Shown: positions 16,326-24,115, numbered from the stretch's first letter. The stretch is 27,740 nucleotides of DNA from Bacteroidota bacterium (GCA_024280195.1 JAJRQP010000309.1:1-27740); one strand, 5' to 3'. The notes: generated from the letters alone by a model not told the origin. A program made the numbers and translations.

Positions 16326-17550
16326 GTGCGTAGAATAAGTAAGAGATGAAAATAGCAGAAACGATTCCTATAAAATCTGCAATCAATCCTGCGGTAACTG
16401 CGTATCTTGTATTTCTAATTTTTACAGAACCAAAATAAACGGCGAGAACGTAGAAGGTTGTTTCGGTAGAGCCTTGGAAGGTTGCCGCAATCTTTTCTTG
16501 CATAGAATCGATGCCATAAGTATTCATGATCTCTATATATGCTCCTCTTGCACCGCTTCCACTTAAGGGTTTCATAAAGGCAACGGGTAGTGCGTCAATC
16601 CATTCTGTAACTGTAATGCCTCCATAGAGAGCGAGTGTTTTAATTCCGTCAAGTAATATGTCTAAAGTTCCAGATGCACGAAGTACTGCTATTGCTGCAA
16701 GCATCGCAATCAAATAGGGAATGATGCTAATAGCAACATTAAAACCATCCTTAGCTCCATCAATAAAGGACTCATAAACATTTACTTTTCTTATTGCTGC
16801 CAACAGAATAAAAGAAATGATGATAAGAAAAATAATAAGATTTCCTCCTACGTTAGAGATTACATCTCCTTGTTCTGGATGCTTGACAACGTAATAGAGT
16901 AATAATCCAATTAATATAGATGCCGTACCAACGTACGCAAGAACTACTTTGTTGAATAGATTTATTTTTTGTCTAATTGCAACGTAAATCAAACCGCCAA
17001 GTGATGCTAAAAATGTGGCAATTAAAATAGGTAAGAAAACAGCAGTTGGAGATTCAGAACCTGCACGGTAGGCAAATATTGAAACAGGTATAATTGTCAA
17101 TCCTGAAGTGTTTAGGACTAAGAACATTATTTGCGCATTGGACGCTGTTTCTTTATCTGGATTCAATTCTTGCAATTCTTTCATTGCTTTTAAGCCAAGT
17201 GGAGTAGCAGCATTATCCAGTCCCAGCATATTTGCGCTGAAATTCATCATCATTGAACCAACTGCAGGGTGGTCCCTAGGAACTTCAGGAAGTAAGCGAG
17301 AGAAAAGAGGTGAAACCAAGCGAGTTAATATTTTTACTGCGCCACCGTTTTCTCCAATTTTCATTATTCCCATCCAGAAACAGAGAACACCTGTAAGCCA
17401 CAAAGAAATTTCAAAACCAGTTTTAGCTGAATTCATCAATGCGTCAACAAGGTTTTTAAAAATGTCTAAGTCATGCCAGAAAATGAGTTTACTTGCCGCA
17501 ACAACAAATGCGATGAGAAACATTCCAATCCATATTCGATTTAAAATCAT
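16318..17550 (-). CDS. Fused SpmA-SpmB-like membrane protein (Gate/nucleoside-recognition domains)
   Basis: This 410-residue polytopic protein joins two Gate-type halves. The first is SpmA-like, with MMMNFSANMLGLDNAATPLGLKAM, then LVLNTSGLTIIPVSI. The second is SpmB-like, with ALPVAFMKPLSGSGARGAYIEIM, then FQGSTETTFYVLAVYFGSV and the terminal GLIADFIGIVSAI. In Bacillus the separate SpmA and SpmB proteins affect spore core dehydration. In non-sporulating Bacteroidota the fused form is, to my knowledge, common but uncharacterised; Gate domains occur in nucleoside and other small-molecule transporters. About ten membrane helices are seen. It is followed, with an 8-bp overlap, by the 25-residue-repeat protein gene. 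The real substrate is not known. Confidence 0.88.
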   Translation of the reverse strand: MILNRIWIGMFLIAFVVAASKLIFWHDLDIFKNLVDALMNSAKTGFEISLWLTGVLCFWMGIMKIGENGGAVKILTRLVSPLFSRLLPEVPRDHPAVGSMMMNFSANMLGLDNAATPLGLKAMKELQELNPDKETASNAQIMFLVLNTSGLTIIPVSIFAYRAGSESPTAVFLPILIATFLASLGGLIYVAIRQKINLFNKVVLAYVGTASILIGLLLYYVVKHPEQGDVISNVGGNLIIFLIIISFILLAAIRKVNVYESFIDGAKDGFNVAISIIPYLIAMLAAIAVLRASGTLDILLDGIKTLALYGGITVTEWIDALPVAFMKPLSGSGARGAYIEIMNTYGIDSMQEKIAATFQGSTETTFYVLAVYFGSVKIRNTRYAVTAGLIADFIGIVSAIFISYLFYAHG

Positions 17551-17573
17551 AGTTCAAATATCAACAAATTATT

Positions 17574-17606
17574 AATGGAGAATGAAGAACGAAGAATTAA
17601 TAATGA
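17574..17606. repeat. Short GAAGAAY-type intergenic repeat patch
   Basis: The spacer upstream of the SpmAB gene contains overlapping variants of AATGAAGAA/GAAGAATTAATAATGAA. On the plus strand it opens a spurious ORF beginning MKNEELIMN. It resembles the other simple-word patches in this window, though the copies here are few and imperfect. Confidence 0.35.
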
Positions 17607-17620
17607 ACATTGTGATGTTG

Positions 17621-18184
17621 TCAAGTCATTGTAACCTTTACAAAATTCTCAATCATCACTCTTCCGTGGTTTCCAGAAACTTCTGGATGGAATTGCACCC
17701 CAAAAATTACTTTCTCTTTGTGTTGCATGACTTCATTGACGCAAGTATCGGAAGAAGCAACCAATTCAAATCCTTCTGGAATCGAAATGCTTTCACAATG
17801 GTCTTCCATAATCTCTACTTCGTCAGGAAGTCGGTTGAATAAAGGGCAGTCTTCGTAAGTTTCAATTGTTTGCCAATCTCTATCTTCTTTCATGCGACTT
17901 GCAAAGGCACCGTGCATTAATCCAATTATTTGATGTCCGAAGCAAATACCAAGAATTGGTAATTCAGTTGTTTTTATCCAGTGTAGTTGCTTGATGTATG
18001 GAGTAGGATCAACTTCTGTCACTAAAATAGGTGCTCCAGAAATAATCACTCCAGCGATATTTTCTAAATCACTTTCTTTGAAGTCCAATAATTTTGCAGA
18101 TTTTACATCGATGAATTCATCAACAATCTCTTCGATGTATTTGGTTTTGTTGCTGCCGCAATCTATTACAAGAATTTTATTCAT
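17621..18184 (-). CDS. Class I glutamine amidotransferase-like protein
   Basis: This 187-residue single-domain protein has an intact type 1 GATase triad: nucleophile C81 in GICFGHQ, H166 and E168 in GVQFHPEVS. An N-terminal ILVIDCGSNKTKYIEEIV strand-loop and an SGAP oxyanion region (GVIISGAP) are also present. It resembles the glutaminase half of GMP synthase (GuaA) but has no synthetase domain. Free-standing members hydrolyse glutamine for a partner enzyme or act on gamma-glutamyl compounds. The acceptor enzyme is not encoded nearby. Simple repeats flank the gene on both sides. The start ATG at 18184 follows an A-rich leader. Confidence 0.87.
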   Translation of the reverse strand: MNKILVIDCGSNKTKYIEEIVDEFIDVKSAKLLDFKESDLENIAGVIISGAPILVTEVDPTPYIKQLHWIKTTELPILGICFGHQIIGLMHGAFASRMKEDRDWQTIETYEDCPLFNRLPDEVEIMEDHCESISIPEGFELVASSDTCVNEVMQHKEKVIFGVQFHPEVSGNHGRVMIENFVKVTMT

Positions 18185-18215
18185 TTTATTTGATTAACTT
18201 TCATCTAACACTTTT

Positions 18216-18264
18216 CACAGAGAACCACAGAGAACCACAGAGAAGTCACAGAGGTTCGCAGAGC
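18216..18264. repeat. CACAGAGAAC-type tandem repeat, about five units
   Basis: Five units of 8-11 nt lie head to tail: CACAGAGAAC (18216-18225), an identical copy (18226-18235), CACAGAGAAGT (18236-18246), CACAGAGGTT (18247-18256) and CGCAGAGC (18257-18264). They lie just upstream of the amidotransferase gene. No coding frame is plausible. Confidence 0.8.
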
Positions 18265-18294
18265 TATGATGTGATTTTCTTTTCACTTTTCAAC

Positions 18295-18404
18295 TCATCA
18301 CTCATCACGCTAACAAAAGTCTACTTCCATAATCCATAATCCATAATTCTAACAAGAGTCTACTTCACCTTTCATCACTCATCACGCTAACAAGAGTCTA
18401 CTTC
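18295..18404. repeat. 33-bp direct repeats flanking a CCATAAT heptamer triplet
   Basis: A 33-bp unit starting TCATCACTCATCACGCTAAC occurs at 18295-18327 and 18372-18404 with one A/G difference. The tail of a third copy is at 18350-18368. Between them lie three perfect CCATAAT heptamers (18327-18347). The block fills the spacer between the YrdC-family gene's 3' end and the amidotransferase gene. There is no inverted structure or open frame of interest. Confidence 0.85.
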
Positions 18405-18416
18405 ACTTTTCATCTT

Positions 18417-19028
18417 TTAATTAATAACCCCAATTCCCTGCCTCACAATTTCAACCCCATCAATGCAATTCACAATTGTTGAAACTTCTAATAAGCCTTT
18501 TCCTCCGTCGATGATTAAGTCAACTTCGCTGTCAAAACGTTCGTATATCACAAATGGATCTATGAAATAATCTTTGATTTCATCTTCTGAATCATGTAAA
18601 GAGGTTGTTGCCACTGGATTGCCTAATTCTTTTACAATCTCTAAGATAATATTATTGTCAGGTATCCTAATTCCGATTTCTTTTCTATTCGTATCGAAAC
18701 GTCGAGGAACTTCATTGGTTGCAGTCAAAATAAAAGTGAAGGGGCCAGGCAATGACTTGTTTAGTAATTTATACGTCGGTCTATCGATGTGTTTAACATA
18801 GTCGGAAATTTGACTCAGGTCTTGACAGATAATTGAAAAGTTGGCTTTTTTTAATTTCACACCTTTGTAGGTTGCCAATGTGTTTAGCGCTTTTTTATTG
18901 TTCAAATCACAACCTATGGCATAAACAGTGTCAGTAGGGAAGATGATTAAACCTCCTTTGCGAAGAATGTCAATGGCTTGCTGAATGATTCTTTGGTCTA
19001 TATTGTCAGGATTGATTTCTATGAACAT
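18417..19028 (-). CDS. Sua5/YciO/YrdC-family protein (L-threonylcarbamoyladenylate synthase-like)
   Basis: This 203-residue protein covers a single YrdC domain without the C-terminal Sua5 domain. Visible signatures are GGLIIFPTDTVYAIGCD, then ATYKGVKLKKANFSII, LLNKSLPGPFTFILTAT, and RKEIGIRIPDN. TsaC/Sua5 enzymes combine threonine, bicarbonate and ATP to make the threonylcarbamoyl-AMP used for tRNA t6A37. The TsaC KR-type motif reads KLKKANFS here, closer to YciO-like members, so the enzymatic assignment is probable rather than certain. A near-consensus -7 box lies upstream at 19044-19051. Repeats lie on both sides of the gene. Confidence 0.88.
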   Translation of the reverse strand: MFIEINPDNIDQRIIQQAIDILRKGGLIIFPTDTVYAIGCDLNNKKALNTLATYKGVKLKKANFSIICQDLSQISDYVKHIDRPTYKLLNKSLPGPFTFILTATNEVPRRFDTNRKEIGIRIPDNNIILEIVKELGNPVATTSLHDSEDEIKDYFIDPFVIYERFDSEVDLIIDGGKGLLEVSTIVNCIDGVEIVRQGIGVIN

Positions 19029-19043
19029 GAGTTTATTTTAAAC

Positions 19044-19051
19044 TAAAGATA
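19044..19051 (-). promoter_or_regulatory. Possible promoter -7 box for the YrdC-family gene
   Basis: On the minus strand TATCTTTA differs from TAnnTTTG at the last base and lies 15 nt from the ATG at 19028. No -33 box was found. Confidence 0.35.
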
Positions 19052-19091
19052 ATGATTAATGTTTAATTTGTTTGAGGATGAAGAAAAGATT

Positions 19092-19107
19092 ATCCGTGCA
19101 TCCGTGG
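19092..19107. repeat. ATCCGTGC/ATCCGTGG octamer pair in intergenic spacer
   Basis: Two adjacent 8-mers, ATCCGTGC and ATCCGTGG, sit in the spacer between the EEP gene 3' end and the YrdC-family gene. They are short, but GC-rich against the AT-rich background and similar in style to the other patches. Confidence 0.45.
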
Positions 19108-19121
19108 TTAAGATTTCTCCA

Positions 19122-20243
19122 TCACTTTTTAAATACGCTGCAATCAATCGCATAGTGGTCACTTAATTCTTGCTCCTGAATGTTAAATTCTCTTGAACCT
19201 AACTCTGAAGAATGAAAAATATAATCGATTCTACCAATAGGTAACTTCCCAGCATAGGTTGCGCCAATGCCAAAAGAGGTGTTTCTAAATGCATCTGTGA
19301 GTTGTTGGGAGAATTGGTCGTAAACATAAGACATAGGAGTGTCGTTAAAGTCGCCACAAACAACTACAGGATGCGGAGAACTTTGAATATGTTGGTTTAC
19401 TTGAATTGCTTGTTTTGCTCGTAAAGGGTAGGCTTTTCGAACTTTTCGCATCAGTTTTAACAGTCTTGTTTGTTTTTCTTCTGAATCATTTATTTGATTA
19501 TCAATGAGTTCGTATTCTTCTTCGTTGAATCGAATGGATTGCAGGTGGATATTATAGATTCTAAATGTATCCTGTTCTTTTACGATATCTGTATAAATGC
19601 AATAGTTGAAGCTTTTCTCTTGGTTATCGAAAGTGACATTCCCTTTTTCGATGATGGGGTATTTGGAGAAAATGGCAACACCAAAGTTTTGCCTTCCCGT
19701 TATTCTGTGAGAGTATCTTTCGTAAGAATCAACGGAATGTAGAATTTGAATAATAGAATCTTTGGTCACAAACTTCGTTGGCTTGTCTTGTTTGTAGAAT
19801 TCTTGAAAACAAACGACTTCTGGTTGTTTATTGCGCAGGAAATTAAAAATCTTCTCTTTTTTGAGGTAGTTATTCTTTCTGTCAGAAGCATAAAGGTCGA
19901 ATAGACGGACATTGTAACTCATAACATGTAATTCTGTTCTTTCGTTATTGGTGTTGCTGTCATCAGATCCGAAAGAAAAGCTTCTAAAATGCAATGTTCC
20001 TCCTAGTAGTAGTGCGATTATGAAAAACCATTTCCATTTTGATTGCAAGAATATCCAAAAGAGAAGAAGGAGGATATTGCCCAAAACAATGAAGTTGTAT
20101 CCTAGTGCAAAGAAAGGGACAAATGAATTGATTTTTGGTTCAGAATAGGGGCCTAGATAGCTTAAAAGCAAAGATAGAATAGCAAAAAAAGAGAGGATGC
20201 CGAGAAAAAATCTCCAATGAAATATTTTCTTAACCCAGCGCAA
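19122..20243 (-). CDS. Membrane-anchored endonuclease/exonuclease/phosphatase (EEP) family protein
   Basis: This 373-residue protein has two or three N-terminal membrane helices (about residues 13-32, 43-65 and 70-85) followed by an EEP domain. The catalytic motifs are all there: LHVMSYNVRLFDLY, VVCFQEF, VVVCGDFNDTPMS, GRIDYIFHS and the terminal LSDHYAIDCSVF. EEP enzymes cleave phosphodiesters in nucleic acids, lipids or inositol phosphates; the membrane-anchored form in Bacteroidota has no assigned substrate. The start is a TTG three bases after the upstream rhomboid gene's TAG and in the same frame. No ATG precedes the catalytic domain, so TTG is the best choice. It is the last gene of the mutL-rhomboid run. 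Confidence 0.88.
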   Translation of the reverse strand: MRWVKKIFHWRFFLGILSFFAILSLLLSYLGPYSEPKINSFVPFFALGYNFIVLGNILLLLFWIFLQSKWKWFFIIALLLGGTLHFRSFSFGSDDSNTNNERTELHVMSYNVRLFDLYASDRKNNYLKKEKIFNFLRNKQPEVVCFQEFYKQDKPTKFVTKDSIIQILHSVDSYERYSHRITGRQNFGVAIFSKYPIIEKGNVTFDNQEKSFNYCIYTDIVKEQDTFRIYNIHLQSIRFNEEEYELIDNQINDSEEKQTRLLKLMRKVRKAYPLRAKQAIQVNQHIQSSPHPVVVCGDFNDTPMSYVYDQFSQQLTDAFRNTSFGIGATYAGKLPIGRIDYIFHSSELGSREFNIQEQELSDHYAIDCSVFKK

Positions 20244-20246
20244 TGT

Positions 20247-21161
20247 CTATCTTTTACTTTGATTGAAAAGAACCTCTTTCTCTTTCTTGCTCAATGATTC
20301 GTAACCTGATTTAGAGATTTTATCAAGAATTTTATCAATGATTTCTTGCTTCTTCTTCTTGTCAAGGTTGTAATCTTCATCCGACTTATTTCTTGCTGTC
20401 CGTCCACCTTTTTTGACTTTCATTTTAGGCTTTTTATTCTTAGAGAAGAACTGGAGAATACCATTCATAAAACCTTGAGAAAGTGTAACGATGTTATTTG
20501 AGGCGTGTACATTTTGAATAGACCAAACACCCAGTATAGCTCCACCTAAATGTGCAAAATGCGCGGTATTATCACCAGAAGTTAGGTTGAATAAATCCAT
20601 GAGAATAAATGCCAATGCTAAGAAGATGATTTTAACAGAGAAAAATCCAAAAAGATTAACCTTTGTGTTGGGACGATAGAATGCAATGGCAATAAAAATA
20701 GCCATGATTGAACCGGATGCTCCAACAACCATATCATTCGACATTTGCAACTTTGGAAATACAGCGTGCGCAATAACTTCGAGCAGTCCTCCAAGAATTC
20801 CACCAAGAATGTAGGTTGCAAGCAATCGTTTGGCGCTAAATAGTTGTTCAAACAGTTTCCCTGCGAAATAAAGGAAAAGCATGTTCCAGAAAAGATGCAT
20901 CAAATCGTAATGCGTGAACATATAAGTAAACAACGTCCAAGGATGTGTTAAGAATGGAACGAGTTGCGTATGCAGTCCAAAGAAAGGATTAATGAAGACA
21001 TCAATGAACGCAAAGCTAGACGATCCAAGAAGTTCTGAAAATATGTCTAAAACACGAATACCAAGAAAAAGGACTACATTGATGAATATCAATTGAATCG
21101 TCATGCCTCCATGCTTGACTTGATGCTTGATGCTGTCTATGAAAGTAGGTTGTGTTTGCAT
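20247..21161 (-). CDS. Rhomboid-family intramembrane serine protease (first of a tandem pair by coordinate)
   Basis: The ATG at 21161 lies one base after the upstream rhomboid gene's stop and gives MQTQPTFIDSIKHQ, 304 residues. A longer ORF to 21218 would overlap that gene and is less likely. The catalytic dyad is intact: S149 in GASGS and H204 in HFAHLGG. The family's TYMFTHYDLMHLFWNM segment is present. Six core helices are followed by a long basic cytosolic tail (about residues 235-304) with KKKKQEIIDKILDKISKSG and a final SLSKKEKEVLFNQSKR motif. Rhomboids cut membrane proteins near the outer face of the bilayer. The substrate is unknown. It is coupled to the neighbouring rhomboid and EEP genes. 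Confidence 0.9.
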   Translation of the reverse strand: MQTQPTFIDSIKHQVKHGGMTIQLIFINVVLFLGIRVLDIFSELLGSSSFAFIDVFINPFFGLHTQLVPFLTHPWTLFTYMFTHYDLMHLFWNMLFLYFAGKLFEQLFSAKRLLATYILGGILGGLLEVIAHAVFPKLQMSNDMVVGASGSIMAIFIAIAFYRPNTKVNLFGFFSVKIIFLALAFILMDLFNLTSGDNTAHFAHLGGAILGVWSIQNVHASNNIVTLSQGFMNGILQFFSKNKKPKMKVKKGGRTARNKSDEDYNLDKKKKQEIIDKILDKISKSGYESLSKKEKEVLFNQSKR

Positions 21162-21162
21162 G

Positions 21163-21912
21163 TTAATAGAAGTTTTTACGGTCTTTTTTCTTCCACACCA
21201 AAACGAGGATGGCTCCAACTATTGCTCCTCCAACATGTGCTAAGTGAGCGACTGTATCTCCAGGTTTGTAGATGCTATTGTATATCTCAAATGCGATGTA
21301 CCCTCCAATGAGGTATTTTGCTTTGACTGGAATGGGAGGAAAAATTAGCATTAATTCTGTATTAGGAAAGAGGAGCGCAAATCCTGCTAAAAGACCAAAT
21401 ATTGCTCCTGATGCACCAACAAGAGTGCTAAAATTATAATCTACGTACTGTTGAATGATTATTTGACTTGCATCCGAATGAATTTTAATGGCTTCAAAGT
21501 TTTGTGCTGCTATTTGGTGATTGAGTTCTGTTAAGTCATAACCATCAGCAATGATCGCATTCTTCAATTCAAATATGTTATATACGCCAATTGAAGAATA
21601 AAGAATGTATGCTCCCAACCCACTTGCGATATAAAAAATAAAATAACGTTTTGCTCCCCAAATTCTTTCTAGGTGGGCTCCAAACATAAATAAAAGTAAC
21701 ATGTTAAAAATGATATGCATTGGGTCAACAAGACTGTGCATGAACATGTGAGTTATAACTTGGTAGGGCTCAAAAAAAACTGTTCCAAAGTAATGAGTAC
21801 CTAATAGGTTATTCATGTCGTAGCCCTTTGAAGATAAAAGCAAAGACCCTAAGTAGAATAATACATTTAGAATCAATAAGTTTTTGGTGACTGGCGGAAT
21901 ATTTCTAAACAT
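21163..21912 (-). CDS. Rhomboid-family intramembrane serine protease (second of the pair, directly after mutL)
   Basis: The start chosen is ATG at 21912, one base after the mutL TAG, giving MFRNIPPVTKNLLILNVL (249 residues). An alternative ATG at 21939 would overlap mutL by 26 bp. The catalytic serine is S168 in GASGAIFG and the histidine is H226 in VAHLAHVGG. HMFMHSLVDPMHIIFNMLLLFMFG supplies the conserved helix-2 region with its histidines. An extracytoplasmic insertion (about residues 105-155, rich in Glu, Asp and Gln) lies between helices 3 and 4. The family role is intramembrane cleavage. The TAG-C-ATG spacing mirrors the TAA-C-ATG junction with the next rhomboid. Confidence 0.9.
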   Translation of the reverse strand: MFRNIPPVTKNLLILNVLFYLGSLLLSSKGYDMNNLLGTHYFGTVFFEPYQVITHMFMHSLVDPMHIIFNMLLLFMFGAHLERIWGAKRYFIFYIASGLGAYILYSSIGVYNIFELKNAIIADGYDLTELNHQIAAQNFEAIKIHSDASQIIIQQYVDYNFSTLVGASGAIFGLLAGFALLFPNTELMLIFPPIPVKAKYLIGGYIAFEIYNSIYKPGDTVAHLAHVGGAIVGAILVLVWKKKDRKNFY

Positions 21913-21913
21913 G

Positions 21914-23761
21914 CTAAGCAAATTTGTAAGCAATCTCATCCAGTGAAATTGTCTCGATTATTTTTTTATTTCTTGGAGAATAGACGTGGTTCTCACATTG
22001 GAATAATTGGTCTATCAATCCTTGAATGGATTCATTGGTTGATAAGTTTAAATTCTTCATAGAAGCAGATTTAGCAATAGACGCTATAAATGCATGGGCA
22101 ATTTCTCCTTTTTCGATATCTTGATAAGCCAGTGTTGCAAAAAGCTCGTCGATTGCTCGGGAAATGGATTCTTCTTGCAAGACAGCTGGGACAGATTTTA
22201 AGTGTAGAATTCCGTCTTTAATTTCTCCGTCAAAACCGAGTTGTTTAAGGAGCGATTGATTCTCTGTCCAATAGTTAACCTCGTTAGACGAAATTTCTTT
22301 CTCAATTGGAAATAAAAGTGATTGAGAATCTATCGGGTTGGAAACAAATCGATTAGAGGTGTCAGTGTAAACTATTTGTTCAATTGCTCTTCTTGCGTGA
22401 ATGAGCATTAATCCAGATTTGCTCGAAGAGATAATGTAGTTGCCCTTAATAATGAAAGTTGTTTCAGATTCTTTGAAATCTTCAAAAGGAATTGCATTAT
22501 TTTCTTCTTCAATTGGTGACTCATCTTCTATTTTGTAGAAGTTTGCCCAGTCGGCAGAATCTGTCTCTTTAGAACCAAATCCTTGATCCATGATTGCTTT
22601 TGAGAAATTATCTTTTGCTTTTCCTGTTCCACTAGAAGTTGACTTGGTAGTCGTTGCGAAAGGATTAAAATTATCATTCACTCTGATGGTAGGTTCTACA
22701 GGAGTTTGTTTCCTCATTCCTAAAGGTAAGTCAAAACTAGTTTCTCGCTCAAAGTCTAAGGAGGGAGCAATGTTATATTTCCCTAAGGATAAGCGAATGC
22801 TACTCAAAAGAATCGAGTAAATGAATTTTTCTTCTTCAAACTTAATTTCTGTCTTTGTTGGATGCACGTTAACATCAATCTTTTGTGGATCTACATCTAG
22901 GTATAAAAAGTAACCTGGGAATTTCCCGTGCTGTACCATCCCTTCAAATGCTTTCGTGATCGCATGATTGAAATAAGCGCTTTTAAAATACCTGTCATTG
23001 ACAAAAAAGAATTGATTTCCTCTGGATTTTTTTGCGTGTTCAGGCTTAAGAACAAAACCTTTTAGTTGCACAATCTCCGTGCTTTCCTCAATAGGAACCA
23101 GTCTGTCGTTAAAATTTGTTCCTAGAATATTGACAATTCTTTTTCTTAAAATAGCAGAAGGAAGGTTGTAGACCTCTGATTCGTTATGTTTTAATGTCAA
23201 GTGAATGTCTGGGTGCGATAAGGCAATCCGTTCAAATTCATCTTGAATGTGTTTAAATTCTGTGCTGTCTTTCTTTAGAAAATTTCTTCTCGCAGGAACG
23301 TTGTAGAATAGGTTCTTAATTTCAAAAGAAGTTCCTTGTGGGCAAACAGTATCTTCATTGAGTTTTATTTCACTGCCTTCTATGAGAATTTTTCTTCCTG
23401 TTTCAGCATCGGCTGTTTTTGTTCTCATTTCTACGTGAGCAATCGCTGCGACTGATGCCAATGCTTCTCCTCGAAAACCTTTTGTGGTTAAAGAAAATAA
23501 ATCGTCTGCCGTTCGTATTTTACTCGTTGCATGGCGTTTAAAGCAAAGTACAGCATCGGCTTCAGACATGCCTTTTCCGTTGTCAACAACTTGGATTAAA
23601 GTTTTTCCTGCATCTTTAATGTTGATGTCAATTTTAGTTGCTCCTGCATCAATGGCATTCTCCATTAATTCTTTAACCACAGAGGCTGGACGCTGAATAA
23701 CTTCTCCAGCTGCAATTTGATTTGCGATGTTATCGGGTAATAATTGTATAAAATCACTCAT
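21914..23761 (-). CDS. mutL: DNA mismatch repair protein MutL
   Basis: This is a 615-residue GHKL ATPase. The N-terminal motifs are complete: NQIAAGEVIQRPASVVKELMENAIDAGAT (catalytic E31), DNGKGM, KRHATSKI and GFRGEALASVA. The transducer domain has the NVHPTKTEIKF segment. A variable linker (about residues 340-430) leads to the C-terminal dimerisation domain. At the place of the MutL endonuclease metal motif DQHA(x)2E the sequence reads LIHARRAIEQIVY, so the Asp and first His are replaced. The late CPHGRP-like site is also absent (HVYSPRNKKI). The protein couples MutS mismatch recognition to downstream strand removal. It is preceded by a small membrane protein gene and followed by two rhomboids in the same run. 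Confidence 0.97.
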   Translation of the reverse strand: MSDFIQLLPDNIANQIAAGEVIQRPASVVKELMENAIDAGATKIDINIKDAGKTLIQVVDNGKGMSEADAVLCFKRHATSKIRTADDLFSLTTKGFRGEALASVAAIAHVEMRTKTADAETGRKILIEGSEIKLNEDTVCPQGTSFEIKNLFYNVPARRNFLKKDSTEFKHIQDEFERIALSHPDIHLTLKHNESEVYNLPSAILRKRIVNILGTNFNDRLVPIEESTEIVQLKGFVLKPEHAKKSRGNQFFFVNDRYFKSAYFNHAITKAFEGMVQHGKFPGYFLYLDVDPQKIDVNVHPTKTEIKFEEEKFIYSILLSSIRLSLGKYNIAPSLDFERETSFDLPLGMRKQTPVEPTIRVNDNFNPFATTTKSTSSGTGKAKDNFSKAIMDQGFGSKETDSADWANFYKIEDESPIEEENNAIPFEDFKESETTFIIKGNYIISSSKSGLMLIHARRAIEQIVYTDTSNRFVSNPIDSQSLLFPIEKEISSNEVNYWTENQSLLKQLGFDGEIKDGILHLKSVPAVLQEESISRAIDELFATLAYQDIEKGEIAHAFIASIAKSASMKNLNLSTNESIQGLIDQLFQCENHVYSPRNKKIIETISLDEIAYKFA

Positions 23762-23768
23762 CTTCTTC

Positions 23769-24092
23769 TTACCACAATTTTTTTACAACTGTATCTACTT
23801 CATCTACACCGTTAAAGATAAAATAACCCAACACTAAAATGATTACAATCAACAGCATAACTCTAAAGTTAGATGTTCTATTTGTATTTTGTCTGTGTTG
23901 AGCACGACTCCATTCTCCTTGCAAGTTCTCTTTGAAAATTTCTTTTATTCTATCGTCAGAAACGTCAGACTTTTCCAATTCTTCGTACTGTTTTTTCTTT
24001 GCGCGTAATCGTTCTTTCCTTTCGTCGTAATAACGTGGGTTGTATTGATATCGCTGATGCGAAACAGTTTTATTTAAGAATCTTATTTTCAT
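23769..24092 (-). CDS. Small single-pass membrane protein upstream of mutL
   Basis: This 107-residue protein has a strongly basic N-terminal half, beginning MKIRFLNKTVSHQRYQYNPR, with a YNPRYYDERKERLRAKKKQYEEL stretch predicted helical. One membrane helix follows (about residues 77-97) and a short C-terminal end. From memory, homologues of this type sit next to mutL in flavobacteria and are sometimes labelled riboflavin synthase subunit beta, which the sequence does not support. It is separated from mutL by 7 bp and is probably the first gene of the run. A matching -7 box lies just upstream. Function unknown. Confidence 0.75.
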   Translation of the reverse strand: MKIRFLNKTVSHQRYQYNPRYYDERKERLRAKKKQYEELEKSDVSDDRIKEIFKENLQGEWSRAQHRQNTNRTSNFRVMLLIVIILVLGYFIFNGVDEVDTVVKKLW

Positions 24093-24107
24093 TGATGTTG
24101 TCTATTA

Positions 24108-24115
24108 CAAACATA
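24108..24115 (-). promoter_or_regulatory. Promoter -7 box for the mutL-rhomboid operon
   Basis: On the minus strand TATGTTTG matches TAnnTTTG exactly, 15 nt before the ATG at 24092. No clear -33 TTTG stands at the usual distance. Confidence 0.55.

Noticed and set aside
17582..17842. Plus-strand ORF beginning MKNEELIMN
   Set aside because: It starts in the simple repeat and then runs antisense to the amidotransferase gene; nothing supports coding.
18216..18404. CRISPR-like look of the spaced direct repeats
   Set aside because: Units differ in length and sequence, there are no unique uniform spacers, and no cas genes lie in the window.
21162..21218. Longer N-terminus for the first rhomboid (start at 21218)
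   Set aside because: It would overlap the upstream rhomboid by many codons, and the residues added look like antisense of that gene; ATG at 21161 is one base after its stop.
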